DNA of 64,000 nucleotides from Paenibacillus gorillae (lineage in GTDB: Bacteria > Bacillota > Bacilli > Paenibacillales > Paenibacillaceae), in NCBI RefSeq assembly GCF_000513275.1, contig NZ_CBVJ010000030.1, positions 1 to 64,000 on the forward strand. The letters are read 5' to 3'. Every line of letters starts with the position of its first letter. The stretch's first letter is position 1. Both the position numbers and the translations under genes were made by a program. The notes under the pieces were generated by a model. The model made no database searches. It was not told where the DNA came from and saw only the letters and a program-made list of their open reading frames with translations. This document shows positions 1-8,425 of this stretch, piece after piece.

Positions 1-1
1 T

Positions 2-622
2 ATAGTAAGTAAAATGACCCGATCTTTGTCTATCCCGATTTCTGTAGATATCGAACAGGGGTATGCCCAAGATGAAACAGCATTGCTTCAAAATATTAAC
101 CGATTAATTGAAGCTGGGGCTGTTGGAATCAATATTGAGGATGGCTTTCAATATTTAGAAAATGAGAATAACGAAATATTTAGTATAACAGATAGAATCA
201 GGGCTATTAAGGCACATTGTAACCAACTAGATGAGCCTATGTTCATTAATGCTCGAGTGGATACCTACTGGCTGCAAGTATTTTCTGAAGAAGAAAGATT
301 GCCACGCACTATCGAGAATGCAAATGCATATTTAGCTGCAGGAGCAGATTGTATATTTATACCTTCAGTCGATAACAAAGAGATAATGGAACACTTCATT
401 TCTCAAATCAATGGGCCGATAAATTTCCTTCTTGGAAAAAACACACCAAGTCAAGACGTTTTATCAAAAATAGGTGCTGCACGATTAAGTACCGGTTCAG
501 CTCCTTTTAGAAAAGTAACCTCAGCACTCCAAGCTCTTAGCTCGGAACTTCGAGAAGGGAATTTTGAATATTTATTCGAAGGCAGCATGACCTATTCAGA
601 AATGTTTGATCATTTAAAGTAA
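2..622 (+). CDS. Isocitrate lyase/PEP mutase family protein (5' partial)
   Basis: This is the C-terminal part of a TIM-barrel enzyme of the PEP mutase/isocitrate lyase superfamily, which makes or breaks C-C or C-P bonds of small oxo-acids. The core starts with IPISVDIEQGYAQ and continues with GAVGINIEDG, INARVDTYW and AGADCIFIPSV, the usual order of the metal-binding acidic strands. About 200 residues are present, whereas family members usually have 250-280. The reading frame is open to the window edge (codons ata gta agt aaa before the first ATG at 14), so the true start lies upstream. The ATG at 14 is internal. The substrate cannot be told from this part. Confidence 0.85.
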   Translation: MVSKMTRSLSIPISVDIEQGYAQDETALLQNINRLIEAGAVGINIEDGFQYLENENNEIFSITDRIRAIKAHCNQLDEPMFINARVDTYWLQVFSEEERLPRTIENANAYLAAGADCIFIPSVDNKEIMEHFISQINGPINFLLGKNTPSQDVLSKIGAARLSTGSAPFRKVTSALQALSSELREGNFEYLFEGSMTYSEMFDHLK

Positions 623-956
623 AGCTAAGCTTGTCGACCATCAGCTAATCGAATCAGAAATAGACTCGCATCGAAGTGAATAGGTCTTGACGTCTGAGAA
701 GCCGGCGGTTAGACTATAACAAATATGTGAAATGGTGGGATAGCGAAATGATGATGAATATGTTCCTGACAGCAGTTATCGGTTAATCGATATCTGAATA
801 ATACATGAACTTGTTGAAGGTTCCAAACAACAGCCTGTCCAAGGTTTGTTTGTGTTTGCCTAAGTTCGTGTACTACTGTCATGAACATTCATCATTATAG
901 CTATGTATACATGAACCTCAAAGGATTCATTTTCTTTGTGATCTCATGTTGTCTTT
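623..956. other. Non-coding gap without recognised content
   Basis: About 330 bases between the PEP-mutase-like gene and the terminator at 957. No open frame with a ribosome binding site and no RNA family was recognised. The stretch is AT-rich with scattered short inverted repeats. It ends in a strong terminator that has no obvious gene directly upstream, so a short untranslated transcript cannot be excluded. Confidence 0.4.
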
Positions 957-993
957 AGCCGTAGATGGACATTTGTTCATCTACGGCTTTTTT
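957..993 (+). terminator. Rho-independent terminator
   Basis: Stem AGCCGTAGATG (957-967) pairs with CATCTACGGCT (978-988), followed by a T run to 993. It lies about 335 bases after the PEP-mutase-like stop, so it either ends a long trailer or an unrecognised small transcript. Confidence 0.8.
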
Positions 994-1042
994 GGCGTCC
1001 ATTTTACTATATTTATTTAAATGAAAAGGAGATATCGAACGT

Positions 1043-1978
1043 ATGAATCTTAAGCCAGAAGTATCGATTACAACGGTTCAAACGGTATTACAGCAGCACT
1101 GGGGGCGTCCTGCCGGGGAAGTATCCGCAGTCGTCGAGAACGGTAATTTCAGTACCGTCTATTACTTTACAATGGAAGGGGCAGAGTATGTCATTCTGTT
1201 TAATCAAGCTGGGGGAAGTTACCTAAGAGAGCAATACATTGCTGACTTACTGTCCGCTCAAGGTGTACGCTATCCCAAAATGCTGGGGAAAGGGACTGCG
1301 GGAAGCTATCGTTACTGTATCTCGGAGCGAATACAAGGGAATGTGTTGGCTGATTGCCACCCCACACAGAAGGTTGATCTGCTTGACGACTTGGTTCAAT
1401 CGATCACTGCCATGAATCAGGTTCGATTACCTGAGACGACAACCGGATTCGGACCTGTGAGGGAGGACGGCAACGGAGAATTCCCCTCATGGCTAGACTA
1501 TGTTCAGACTTTTTTTGCTAAGGATCAGACGGGGACTTTCTGGGAGAACTGGCATGATCTCTTCCACACCACTTGCTTGGAACGGGACATCTTCGAAGAA
1601 TGCTTTGGCCGGCTGCTAACGTTTAGCCAATACAATGCGCCGTACCGTCATTTTGTCCATAACGATTGTCATGCTTGGAACATCCTATCTGATGGTAAAA
1701 GGATCACGGGCATTATTGATTCCAATGCGTTATACGGCGATTTTCTCATTGATGTAGCGACGATTGAAGATGCTATACCAGGGAGAGATGTGGCAGAGGC
1801 ATTCCGTATTTATGCTGAACAGACAGGCAGACCGATACACAACTTTGCTGCGAGACTGACTGGGGCAAGGTACTTTAAGGGTCTGGATGGCATGCGATTT
1901 TATGCCAAAATGGGCTATGCCGACGCCTATGCCGAGCTCCGTGATAGTCTGCTTGCCCTTCCAACGGAGTTTCGGTAG
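1043..1978 (+). CDS. APH-family phosphotransferase
   Basis: A 311-residue protein-kinase-like phosphotransferase of the aminoglycoside phosphotransferase superfamily. The catalytic loop is HND (206-208) with Asn213 in AWNIL, and the metal-binding Asp is in GIID (226), then YGDFLIDVA. A nucleotide loop (VENGNFSTVYYF) lies near the N-terminus. Such enzymes phosphorylate aminoglycosides, macrolides, sugars or amino-sugars, and the substrate here is unknown. The ATG follows AAGGAG. Its TAG stop overlaps the GTG start of the AviRa-like gene by one base, so the two are probably co-translated and may serve one purpose, possibly resistance. The second residue of the usual HGD triad is Asn instead of Gly. 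Confidence 0.85.
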   Translation: MNLKPEVSITTVQTVLQQHWGRPAGEVSAVVENGNFSTVYYFTMEGAEYVILFNQAGGSYLREQYIADLLSAQGVRYPKMLGKGTAGSYRYCISERIQGNVLADCHPTQKVDLLDDLVQSITAMNQVRLPETTTGFGPVREDGNGEFPSWLDYVQTFFAKDQTGTFWENWHDLFHTTCLERDIFEECFGRLLTFSQYNAPYRHFVHNDCHAWNILSDGKRITGIIDSNALYGDFLIDVATIEDAIPGRDVAEAFRIYAEQTGRPIHNFAARLTGARYFKGLDGMRFYAKMGYADAYAELRDSLLALPTEFR

Positions 1979-2712
1979 TGGAGTACTTGTATGAGAAGAA
2001 TGGCAACAGTTATGAAGATTTCGCAAGCGGAAGGGTGCTGTACAATGCCCGCGGTACCACTTCGTTTCCAGTCAGATTAGCCAGTGAAATTATTCAAAGA
2101 TGCTTCCGGTTACTTGAGATAAAAGGAAATAAAGGTCCTTATTCCTTATATGATCCATGCTGCGGAGGAGCGTATATGCTTACTGTAGTTGGTCTAATGC
2201 ACGGCCATCGAATTAACCATGTCTATGCTTCCGATGTTAATTCTGGGGTTTTGCAAGTGGCTGAACGAAATTTATCTTTACTTTCACCGAGCGGATTAGA
2301 TCAGCGTAAAGAACAGTTGATTCAATTAACGGCATTATTTCAGAAAAAATCACATAAAGAGGCTTTAGTTAGCTTGGAGAGACTGCATGGACTCGCGGCT
2401 CGATTAAATATAGAAGGGACATTCGTGTCTCAAGGCGATATTACCTCACCCGAGAAGAGCAGCGAGCCGCATAGTAAGGTTAGTATTGTTATGACGGATT
2501 TGCCCTATGGCGACATAGTCAATTGGAGAACGGATAGCACAGATCCGGTATCGGACCTTTTTGATCAAATCCTGAAACGGTTAAAACCGGATCATTCGGT
2601 TGTAGCGATCATTGCGGATAAAGGCCAGAAGCTGAAGCACAAGAGATTTAAACGGCTGCAATATTTCAAGATAGGGAAAAGGCAAGTCGGGATATTTGAG
2701 CCGATCTGTTAG
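1978..2712 (+). CDS. AviRa-like 23S rRNA methyltransferase
   Basis: A 244-residue class I SAM-dependent methyltransferase. Its order of motifs matches AviRa, the avilamycin-resistance 23S rRNA guanosine N2-methyltransferase of Streptomyces, as I remember that sequence: GRVLYN..FPVRLASEIIQR near residues 18-40, DPCCGG (59-64) for SAM binding, YASDVN (83-88), NLSLLSPSGL, and the catalytic-type TDLPYGD (173-179). The GTG start overlaps the upstream stop and has GGAG about nine bases before it. Established for the family: methylation of helix 91 region G in 23S rRNA blocks orthosomycins. That this protein does the same is inference from motifs only. A more distant RNA or DNA methyltransferase role is possible. 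Confidence 0.75.
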   Translation: MEYLYEKNGNSYEDFASGRVLYNARGTTSFPVRLASEIIQRCFRLLEIKGNKGPYSLYDPCCGGAYMLTVVGLMHGHRINHVYASDVNSGVLQVAERNLSLLSPSGLDQRKEQLIQLTALFQKKSHKEALVSLERLHGLAARLNIEGTFVSQGDITSPEKSSEPHSKVSIVMTDLPYGDIVNWRTDSTDPVSDLFDQILKRLKPDHSVVAIIADKGQKLKHKRFKRLQYFKIGKRQVGIFEPIC

Positions 2713-2758
2713 TTTAATTAATTTAAATAAAATAGGGCAACCGAAAGGTGGAGTAGAT

Positions 2759-3280
2759 ATGGGAAATGAACAAAACACGCTTATGGAGAAAAAAATACCT
2801 TTATTTATTGTGACAGGTTCGAGCGGCTCTGGAAAAACTTTCGTCATTAATGAACTTCGAAAAATATTACCTGATTTCGATATTTTTGATATCGATAATC
2901 TCCGCGAATTGGGTGTTTCGGACGAGCAACAAATACGAGAGGTTTGGCTAAGAGTTGCGCGAAATACGGCTGAAAGCGGACGGATGAGCATAATCTGCGG
3001 AACAGCAATGACATGGGATATAGAAAAATGTGTGGATTATTCTTATTTTAAGCATGTCTATTATTTGAATTTGCATTGTGATGATGCAACCCGCGAGAAA
3101 CGGTTACGTGAAAGAAATTGGCCGGAAGAAATGATTCAAGACTACAAGGATTTTGCAAAATGGCTGGTTGATAATGCGGAGAATGCATACAACCCGCCAA
3201 TGCCTATTGTCGATACTTCGGTTGCTGAGGCAGGTGTTGTAGCAGCTCAAATTAAAGAATGGGTTTTTCAATACGCTTGA
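2759..3280 (+). CDS. P-loop nucleoside/nucleotide kinase-like protein
   Basis: A 173-residue P-loop NTPase with Walker A GSSGSGKT (residues 20-27), an acidic strand FDIFDIDNLRE, IICGTAMT, and a lid-like run REKRLRERNWPEEMIQDY. Size and layout fit small kinases acting on nucleosides, nucleotides or sugars (shikimate/gluconate/AAA_18 type); the substrate is unknown. The ATG at 2759 was chosen because AAAGGTGGAG precedes it. An upstream in-frame start at 2696 would overlap the AviRa-like gene and lacks a site. It follows the AviRa-like gene by about 45 bases and is probably in the same transcript. Confidence 0.75.
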   Translation: MGNEQNTLMEKKIPLFIVTGSSGSGKTFVINELRKILPDFDIFDIDNLRELGVSDEQQIREVWLRVARNTAESGRMSIICGTAMTWDIEKCVDYSYFKHVYYLNLHCDDATREKRLRERNWPEEMIQDYKDFAKWLVDNAENAYNPPMPIVDTSVAEAGVVAAQIKEWVFQYA

Positions 3281-3399
3281 ACTAAGTTTCAGATCGTATG
3301 TAAAGATGCAAGCGGTTGAGAAGTCTTTGTACTCTTAAGTGATAGGAAGGAGCAGTTTACCAATCGGCAGCTGCTCCATTTCAGTTGTCAGCCGGATCG

Positions 3400-4284
3400 T
3401 TATCCGCCACTTGGCCAACGTCGAAACGAAATGTTGCTGTTAACAATCCCGCCTAGAATAATGATGACTCCAAGCCACTGAGGCCAGTTTATGACTTCTC
3501 CCAGCACTAATGACGACATGGTAATAACAACCGGGAGCTCGGATGAAGTAAGAATGGTCCCTAACCCCGAACCGACATGCGGCATTCCGATGGAATATAG
3601 AAGTGGTGGTAGGACCCCGCCAAATATACCTAGCGCTAATCCATAAGGAATGATTTCTACAAATACATTCAAGTTAAACAAAAACGCTGGCGGAAATACG
3701 ATAAATACGGTCAATGCACCTCCCGTGGAAAGAAGGGCGCTTTTCAATATGGGAGGGACTTCCTTTCCAATTGAACCGCTTAAAAAAATGAATGCGGAAA
3801 AGGACGATGCCGCAAGCATTCCCCAAAGGCTTCCCTGCCACGATAACGGAAGGGATTCCTGAGATAGAATGTTGGCTGCTAACATAGAACCCATTAGAAG
3901 CAAGGCGATAGAGACAAGCTTCGTCCTGGTTGGTTTTTTCTTGTGGAATACCCACTCCAACAGAGCTCCGATCCAAACAAATTGGAATAAAAAAACGATA
4001 GCTAGAGAGGCATTTAAGGTTTGTAAGGCTTGATAATAAAAAATACCTGTTAGCCCGAATGGAACACCGGAAAGAATAAGCTTTACCGTTTGTATCCGCG
4101 TCAATCTTTTCTTTTTAGTAAATAACACTGCAAGCCAAGTTAGCACAAAGCCGAAGAGATACTGACCTCCAGTTACGGTTGACACGTTAAAACCTGCTGC
4201 ATAAGCCAACTTAACAAAAGTAGACAAAACCCCATAACTGCAGCCTCCTAAAAAAACGATCAATGCATAGTGCCATAGCTTCAT
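3400..4284 (-). CDS. EamA/DMT-family transporter
   Basis: A 294-residue integral membrane protein with about ten hydrophobic helices arranged as two EamA repeats, the drug/metabolite transporter fold. The first half starts MKLWHYALIVFLGG and holds FYYQALQTLNASLAIVFLFQFVWIGALLEW. The second half holds SGSIGKEVPP and the LGTILTSSELPVVITMSSLVLGE segment typical of these permeases. It lies in the cytoplasmic membrane and probably exports a small metabolite of unknown identity. GGAGGAGC precedes the ATG on the minus strand. It is transcribed towards the kinase-like gene and away from the YueD-like gene. Confidence 0.9.
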   Translation of the reverse strand: MKLWHYALIVFLGGCSYGVLSTFVKLAYAAGFNVSTVTGGQYLFGFVLTWLAVLFTKKKRLTRIQTVKLILSGVPFGLTGIFYYQALQTLNASLAIVFLFQFVWIGALLEWVFHKKKPTRTKLVSIALLLMGSMLAANILSQESLPLSWQGSLWGMLAASSFSAFIFLSGSIGKEVPPILKSALLSTGGALTVFIVFPPAFLFNLNVFVEIIPYGLALGIFGGVLPPLLYSIGMPHVGSGLGTILTSSELPVVITMSSLVLGEVINWPQWLGVIIILGGIVNSNISFRRWPSGG

Positions 4285-4571
4285 CTAATCAAGCTCCTCC
4301 TTTGTGAACGCAAAGAAACCACACAAATGACCGCACGGTCTTTGCGTGGCGAAAATAGAGATTGCTCTCCAGAAAAGTCCACATCATCCAAATAGGTTTT
4401 AGGTGTGATATTCAAAATCTTTTATAGTATAAAAGCATATTTTGAAATTTGTCAATTAGAAAAAACATTCCAGATTTATTCATAACGGAATCCATGCTTT
4501 GACTGAATGTGAAAAAGTAGGCTATAGTTTTGTTGTTGGTACTAGTACCTTATCGAGGGAGATGTGCAACT

Positions 4572-5387
4572 ATGAAGTATTTTATAATAACGGGTACATC
4601 AAGGGGCATAGGAGAAGCTATTGCTGAACAATTAATTTCATCCGAGCACTTTTTGTTTTGTATTTCACGAGAAAGAAACGAGAAACTGTTAAATAAATCT
4701 AAGAATATAGAGTATCATGACTTTGATCTACAATACATTGATCAGATAGAAGATTTGTTGAATCGTATATTTGATGCAATAGACATATCCAGTGCAGAGG
4801 GAGTATACCTAATCAATAATGCCTCGATGATTTCCCCTGTTTCATTCATCAATAACGCCATGGTTAAAGATATCACTGGAAATATTAATGTTAACTTAAT
4901 TGCACCGATCATATTTACTTCTTTATTTATTGCCCGTACAGAAAATTATCAAATAGAAAAAAGAATAATAAATATCTCTTCAGCTTCTGCTAAGAATCAT
5001 CATCCTGGAATGAGCTTGTATTCGGCTGCAAAAGCAGGGCTAGATGTATTTTCTCAATGTGTTGGCCTCGAACAAAATCACTCCAAAGCACCAGTGGGAA
5101 TAGTCTCGATCTGGCCTGGAATGATTGATACTAATCTGCAAAGAGAAGCCCGGAACCAAGACAAGGCTACTTTCCCATCTGCAGATATATTTGAAATGGT
5201 TAAAGAGAATGGAATGTTGACATCACCAGAGGAAACCGCGAAACAAATTATCGATTGCTTATTTAAAAAAGATTTTAAAAATGGTGAAGTTGTTGATATT
5301 TACGACTATTCAAAAGTTCAAAAGCATTTTGAAGCTCCATCGGAGGCTAGAAGAGCTCGATCTTCAAGTGAGACGGGAGATAACTAA
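4572..5387 (+). CDS. Short-chain dehydrogenase, YueD/benzil reductase-like
   Basis: A 271-residue classical SDR. Residues 7-14 are TGTSRGIG (NAD(P) binding), followed by LINNAS, NISSASA and the catalytic YSAAK. The length and the WPGMIDTNLQ segment resemble Bacillus YueD, an NADPH-dependent (S)-benzoin-forming benzil reductase; the physiological substrate is unclear. The start at 4572 was chosen because GAGGGAG precedes it and MKYFIITGTSRG is the usual N-terminus; an ATG at 4530 lacks a site. The last 20 or so residues are Arg/Ser-rich and unlike the family, perhaps a recent C-terminal change. The next gene begins one base after this stop. Confidence 0.85.
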   Translation: MKYFIITGTSRGIGEAIAEQLISSEHFLFCISRERNEKLLNKSKNIEYHDFDLQYIDQIEDLLNRIFDAIDISSAEGVYLINNASMISPVSFINNAMVKDITGNINVNLIAPIIFTSLFIARTENYQIEKRIINISSASAKNHHPGMSLYSAAKAGLDVFSQCVGLEQNHSKAPVGIVSIWPGMIDTNLQREARNQDKATFPSADIFEMVKENGMLTSPEETAKQIIDCLFKKDFKNGEVVDIYDYSKVQKHFEAPSEARRARSSSETGDN

Positions 5388-5388
5388 G

Positions 5389-5913
5389 ATGATATTTGAA
5401 AATAATGTATGGATTTTTAAAACAGATTATCCATCATTTTTATATTGTCGAGACATATTAATTGATTTGATAAGTCGATTTCCTCTAAATCAACAAGAAG
5501 CATTAAAGTTGATAAATACAAGGTGGGCACTTATAGAAATTAATGAAGGTGACATCACATACCATGAATTACCTAAGTTTTGGTCGTCAGATATGTATTG
5601 GGGAAGGGATTCTCTTTGGTGGAAACAAGGAAAGGAAAGAAAGAATTATAATCTGCCTGAATTAAAGCCATATCGGCCGGATAATGAAACAAAGTATGAG
5701 TTATGGGAGCCGCTTAATAGCAGTTTAAATGATAGTGATTATATTGACGATTACGTATTTGTAGATTACGGAGAAATTAATGAATTGATAGATAATCAGT
5801 TGATCATTGGGCAATATTATAAAACATGGGAAGTGACATCAAAAAATTATAGAGAAGCATTAAAGCTATTGCATGAGTATAAAGGATGGGGAAAGTATTT
5901 TGAGCTTTACTAA
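5389..5913 (+). CDS. Hypothetical protein, coupled to the SDR gene
   Basis: A 174-residue soluble protein rich in aromatic and acidic residues (MIFENNVWIFKTDYPSF, FWSSDMYWGRDSLWW, YELWEPLNSSL). I do not recognise a family. No signal peptide, membrane segment or clear catalytic motif is visible. The ATG at 5389 starts just after the SDR stop with only a weak GACGGGA site, so translation is probably coupled. The frame is also open upstream within the SDR gene, but that part reads as low-complexity out-of-frame sequence. AT-rich codon use matches the SDR, suggesting both arrived together. Confidence 0.6.
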   Translation: MIFENNVWIFKTDYPSFLYCRDILIDLISRFPLNQQEALKLINTRWALIEINEGDITYHELPKFWSSDMYWGRDSLWWKQGKERKNYNLPELKPYRPDNETKYELWEPLNSSLNDSDYIDDYVFVDYGEINELIDNQLIIGQYYKTWEVTSKNYREALKLLHEYKGWGKYFELY

Positions 5914-5939
5914 TGTCTAAAGGAAGTTGCAAAAACTGC

Positions 5940-5972
5940 GGCTTTTTTTGTTATAAGCATAACAAAAAAGCC
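5940..5972 (+). terminator. Hairpin terminator
   Basis: GGCTTTTTTTGTTAT (5940-5954) pairs with ATAACAAAAAAGCC (5959-5972) across a four-base loop. The T-rich and A-rich arms could stop transcription in either direction. It follows the hypothetical gene ending at 5913. Confidence 0.65.
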
Positions 5973-6106
5973 ATTATTTCTTGACCCAGAAGCTGACCAT
6001 GGTATCCTGAAGAAAAGGAACCTCAGTTTATACTATAATCTCACAAAATACCAATAGTTTCCGTATTGTTTATTGAGCTATGGTTAACGAAGAGGGGGGA
6101 ACAGGA

Positions 6107-6562
6107 ATGAAGACGATCAAATGCATGATGGACCACCTGTACTGGGCGGACGAACGTATCATGGACGCACTTGAGGAGAGTAAGACGCAGAACAAGGATC
6201 TTTTGAAGCTGGTTCGGCATGTCGCAGTTGCGGAACGCGTCTGGCTGTCCCGATTACAAGGCAAGGGCAGCGCGCATTATTCGTTGTGGGAGGAAGCGGA
6301 GGACCTAGTGGAGATCCGGACGATGTTCGAAGAAAATGCGGAGCAATATCGCGTTTACATCGAAGGGCTCGAGGAGTCCGATTTGGACGGAATTATCGAC
6401 TACGCGAACCAGAGCGGGATTCCATTCCAAACGTCCGTCCGGGACATTCTATTGCAGGTCCTCTTACATGGTCAATATCACCGGGGACAGATAAACCGGG
6501 CACTTCGGATCGAATCGGCAGAGCCTGTCCAAGTCGATTACATCACGTTCGCGAGGCTCTAG
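6107..6562 (+). CDS. DinB-family protein
   Basis: A 151-residue four-helix-bundle protein of the DinB/YfiT superfamily, which uses a metal site of three His to carry out thiol-dependent transferase reactions in characterised members. Motifs visible are MDHLYWADERIMDAL at the start, LVRHVAVAERVW in the middle (His metal ligand) and LLQVLLHGQYHRGQINRAL near the end (two His). The ATG at 6107 has GAGGGGGGAACAG before it; an upstream GTG at 6080 lacks a site. It stands alone between two terminators. The substrate is unknown. Confidence 0.85.
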   Translation: MKTIKCMMDHLYWADERIMDALEESKTQNKDLLKLVRHVAVAERVWLSRLQGKGSAHYSLWEEAEDLVEIRTMFEENAEQYRVYIEGLEESDLDGIIDYANQSGIPFQTSVRDILLQVLLHGQYHRGQINRALRIESAEPVQVDYITFARL

Positions 6563-6695
6563 CAGGGCTTAATAGTTGCAATTATGATGAATAGGAGTGA
6601 CATTGAACTAACGGTAGATGATAGTAAAAAACATCACGACAGCTAACCAGAATCTAAAGTGAGTATTACTGAATTCAATTTTTGTGGAGATGAAC

Positions 6696-6932
6696 ATGAA
6701 AACTATATTTATAGTTCAACATTCTTATGAGGTTGGGGAAGGCAGCTTGTATGATGAGACAAAGCTAATAGGCGTTTATTCCTCTAAAGAAATAGCTGAA
6801 TCAGTAGTTGAAAAGTTCAAAAGACTACCAGGTTTTAGAGATTATTTAGATGCCTTTTATATTAATGAATATGAAATTGACAAAGATAACTGGACTGAAG
6901 GATTTATTACATGTTCAGTAGCAAATGAATAA
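6696..6932 (+). CDS. DUF7336-like small protein
   Basis: A 78-residue soluble protein of the type MKTIFIVQHSYE..DETKLIGVYSSKE..LPGFRDY..INEYEIDKDNWTEGF. The segment order fits a widespread small domain (I believe DUF7336) of unknown function, often found as a stand-alone gene near polymorphic toxin-immunity or mobile genes. The ATG at 6696 has GTGGAG seven bases ahead. Earlier in-frame starts at 6684 and 6690 overlap that site. No partner gene is evident here. Confidence 0.65.
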   Translation: MKTIFIVQHSYEVGEGSLYDETKLIGVYSSKEIAESVVEKFKRLPGFRDYLDAFYINEYEIDKDNWTEGFITCSVANE

Positions 6933-6986
6933 ATAGATGAGTAAGCCATAAGTCCCATTGAGCATATGGAGAGCGTTAGTTCAATC

Positions 6987-7025
6987 AAAAAGCTGCAGCA
7001 GATCGAAGGATCTGCTGCAGCTTTT
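6987..7025. terminator. Bidirectional terminator, long perfect stem
   Basis: AAAAGCTGCAGCAGATC (6987-7003/4) and its exact complement ending in CTTTT (to 7025) form a 17-bp stem with a GAAG loop. It sits between convergent genes and can serve both. A near copy is found at 46431-46468. Confidence 0.85.
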
Positions 7026-7034
7026 CTTCTTTAT

Positions 7035-7748
7035 TCAGGCTTTCCAAGCCGTAATTACAATACTGCCCATCAGATTGGAGAAGCTGCTCATCAGGCGTTC
7101 ATTTTTCATCATCATCGCAACCGCATCTGGTTTCGTGAATAGTTCATGCTCGATTACTCTTAAAGGATCGTTATCGGTGACCAACTGCTTCATCTTTGTG
7201 AAAGGAGACGTGGAGTACTTATGAAACCTTGATAGGCTCAACAGCTTCAGCCATTCCGGAACGGTACGCATATGATGAAGTCCGTAAAATGACTGGAGTT
7301 TTTTCTTTTGCACCGTGGATAATTTTCTGGCAAATGCCAGCTCGCGATCGTATAGAACTCCTTTTGGCTTCAGCACTCGCCAGTATTCGCCTATAGCGGA
7401 GCTTCCTTGGGTAAAAGCCGTAACTGACTCCGTAAAAACAGCATCAAACGTCTCATCAGGAAAAGGAATGGAAGCCGCATCCGCCTGTACGATGCGGACG
7501 GGAAAATTGCCTGTTTTCGCACGGTAAGCCGCTTTTTGAATCATTTCTTTGTTTCGATCTATTGCTGTCACGTTGCAGCCTAAGCTGGCTAAATAACATG
7601 CAGTCCGGCCTGTTCCGCATCCTGCCTCCAGAACTTTTGTGCCGCGCGGAAAGCTGATTTGAGTGATTAATTCTTTGGTCGCTTGGAAACCGCCAGGATG
7701 CGCACTTCCTTCGCCGAGCCGGGCTAATAAAGTAGGGTAATCCATCAC
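7035..7748 (-). CDS. Class I SAM-dependent methyltransferase
   Basis: A 237-residue Rossmann methyltransferase of the Methyltransf_11/25 type. SAM-binding motif I is VLEAGCGTGRT (residues 39-49), motif II acidic is TAIDRN, then VQADAASIPFPDETFDAVFTES and YWRVLKPKGVL. These enzymes methylate small molecules, and nothing in the context points to a substrate. The ATG start lies just after AGAAGGTGATGG on the minus strand. It converges on the DUF7336-like gene and shares its terminator. Confidence 0.85.
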   Translation of the reverse strand: MMDYPTLLARLGEGSAHPGGFQATKELITQISFPRGTKVLEAGCGTGRTACYLASLGCNVTAIDRNKEMIQKAAYRAKTGNFPVRIVQADAASIPFPDETFDAVFTESVTAFTQGSSAIGEYWRVLKPKGVLYDRELAFARKLSTVQKKKLQSFYGLHHMRTVPEWLKLLSLSRFHKYSTSPFTKMKQLVTDNDPLRVIEHELFTKPDAVAMMMKNERLMSSFSNLMGSIVITAWKA

Positions 7749-7972
7749 CTTCTCACCTCTTCCGATATTCTATTCATAACCTCCGTCATGACTGCACCCA
7801 TTTCTTTGCTTCTCTTGAATAATTGCTCCGTTGTCATCTTTCAGCATTTATCATGGCTTGAGAGAATAGAGCACATATCTTTTTTTTTAAAATAGAAGAC
7901 AATCGTACAAACCTTATAGCAGTTTTTTTCATAGTCTAAGATATACTGCATCAAATTAGGAGGAATAAGATT

Positions 7973-8383
7973 ATGCAGGAAGTTTATCCGGTTAGCCAGA
8001 AGACGGTCTATCCGTACATTGGGCGGAAGGTTAGTGCGGTTACGCATGACGGGAGGCATTTTATCGGTACTATAACAGGAGTGAAAGACGGTAAGTTAAT
8101 GGTAGAGGACTGTACTTTTGACAAAAAGCCTTTAACTCTGTCATCCGTTCGAAACGGAAAGTCTTCAGCCAAACAAACCCGCTCTCAGCATAAAGCCAGA
8201 ATCTCCGGTTATTATGACAGTTATAGCAGCGGTTATAACAGTTATGGCGGGGGTTATAACGGTTACGGTGGCGGCAACGGCGGAGGTTACGGTGGAGGTT
8301 GTGGCGGGTTCGGTGGCGGCTGCTTCTTTTTTCCATTTGCAATCATTGCTTCGCTTTTCATTTTGCCTTTCTTCTGTATTTAA
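7973..8383 (+). CDS. Gly/Tyr-rich protein with Sm-like N-terminal motif and hydrophobic tail
   Basis: A 136-residue protein in three parts. Residues 18-50 (YIGRKVSAVTHDGRHF, then GTITGVKDGKLMVEDC) form a small beta-barrel-like motif resembling Sm/LSm or SH3-like folds. Residues 80-115 are a low-complexity run of Ser/Tyr/Gly repeats (GYNSYGGGYNGYGGG). The last 20 residues are almost entirely hydrophobic (FFFPFAIIASLFILPFF), like a membrane or coat anchor. AGGAGG precedes the ATG. The next gene encodes a second protein with the same N-terminal motif. A spore-coat or envelope role is my guess; the family is not recognised. Confidence 0.7.
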   Translation: MQEVYPVSQKTVYPYIGRKVSAVTHDGRHFIGTITGVKDGKLMVEDCTFDKKPLTLSSVRNGKSSAKQTRSQHKARISGYYDSYSSGYNSYGGGYNGYGGGNGGGYGGGCGGFGGGCFFFPFAIIASLFILPFFCI

Positions 8384-8425
8384 TTGTGTGGATACGATAA
8401 CAATTGTGAAAAGAGGAATCATGCG

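Noticed and set aside
3349-3377. GGAGCAG/CTGCTCC stem as terminator between the kinase-like and DMT genes
   Set aside because: Long loop and no T run on either strand; too weak to call.
4530-4571. Upstream start for the YueD-like SDR
   Set aside because: No ribosome binding site there, while GAGGGAG precedes the ATG at 4572, which begins the nucleotide-binding strand as in homologues.
5281-5388. Longer start for the hypothetical gene after the YueD-like SDR
   Set aside because: The extra 36 codons are the SDR coding sequence read in another frame; an ATG directly after the SDR stop is available.
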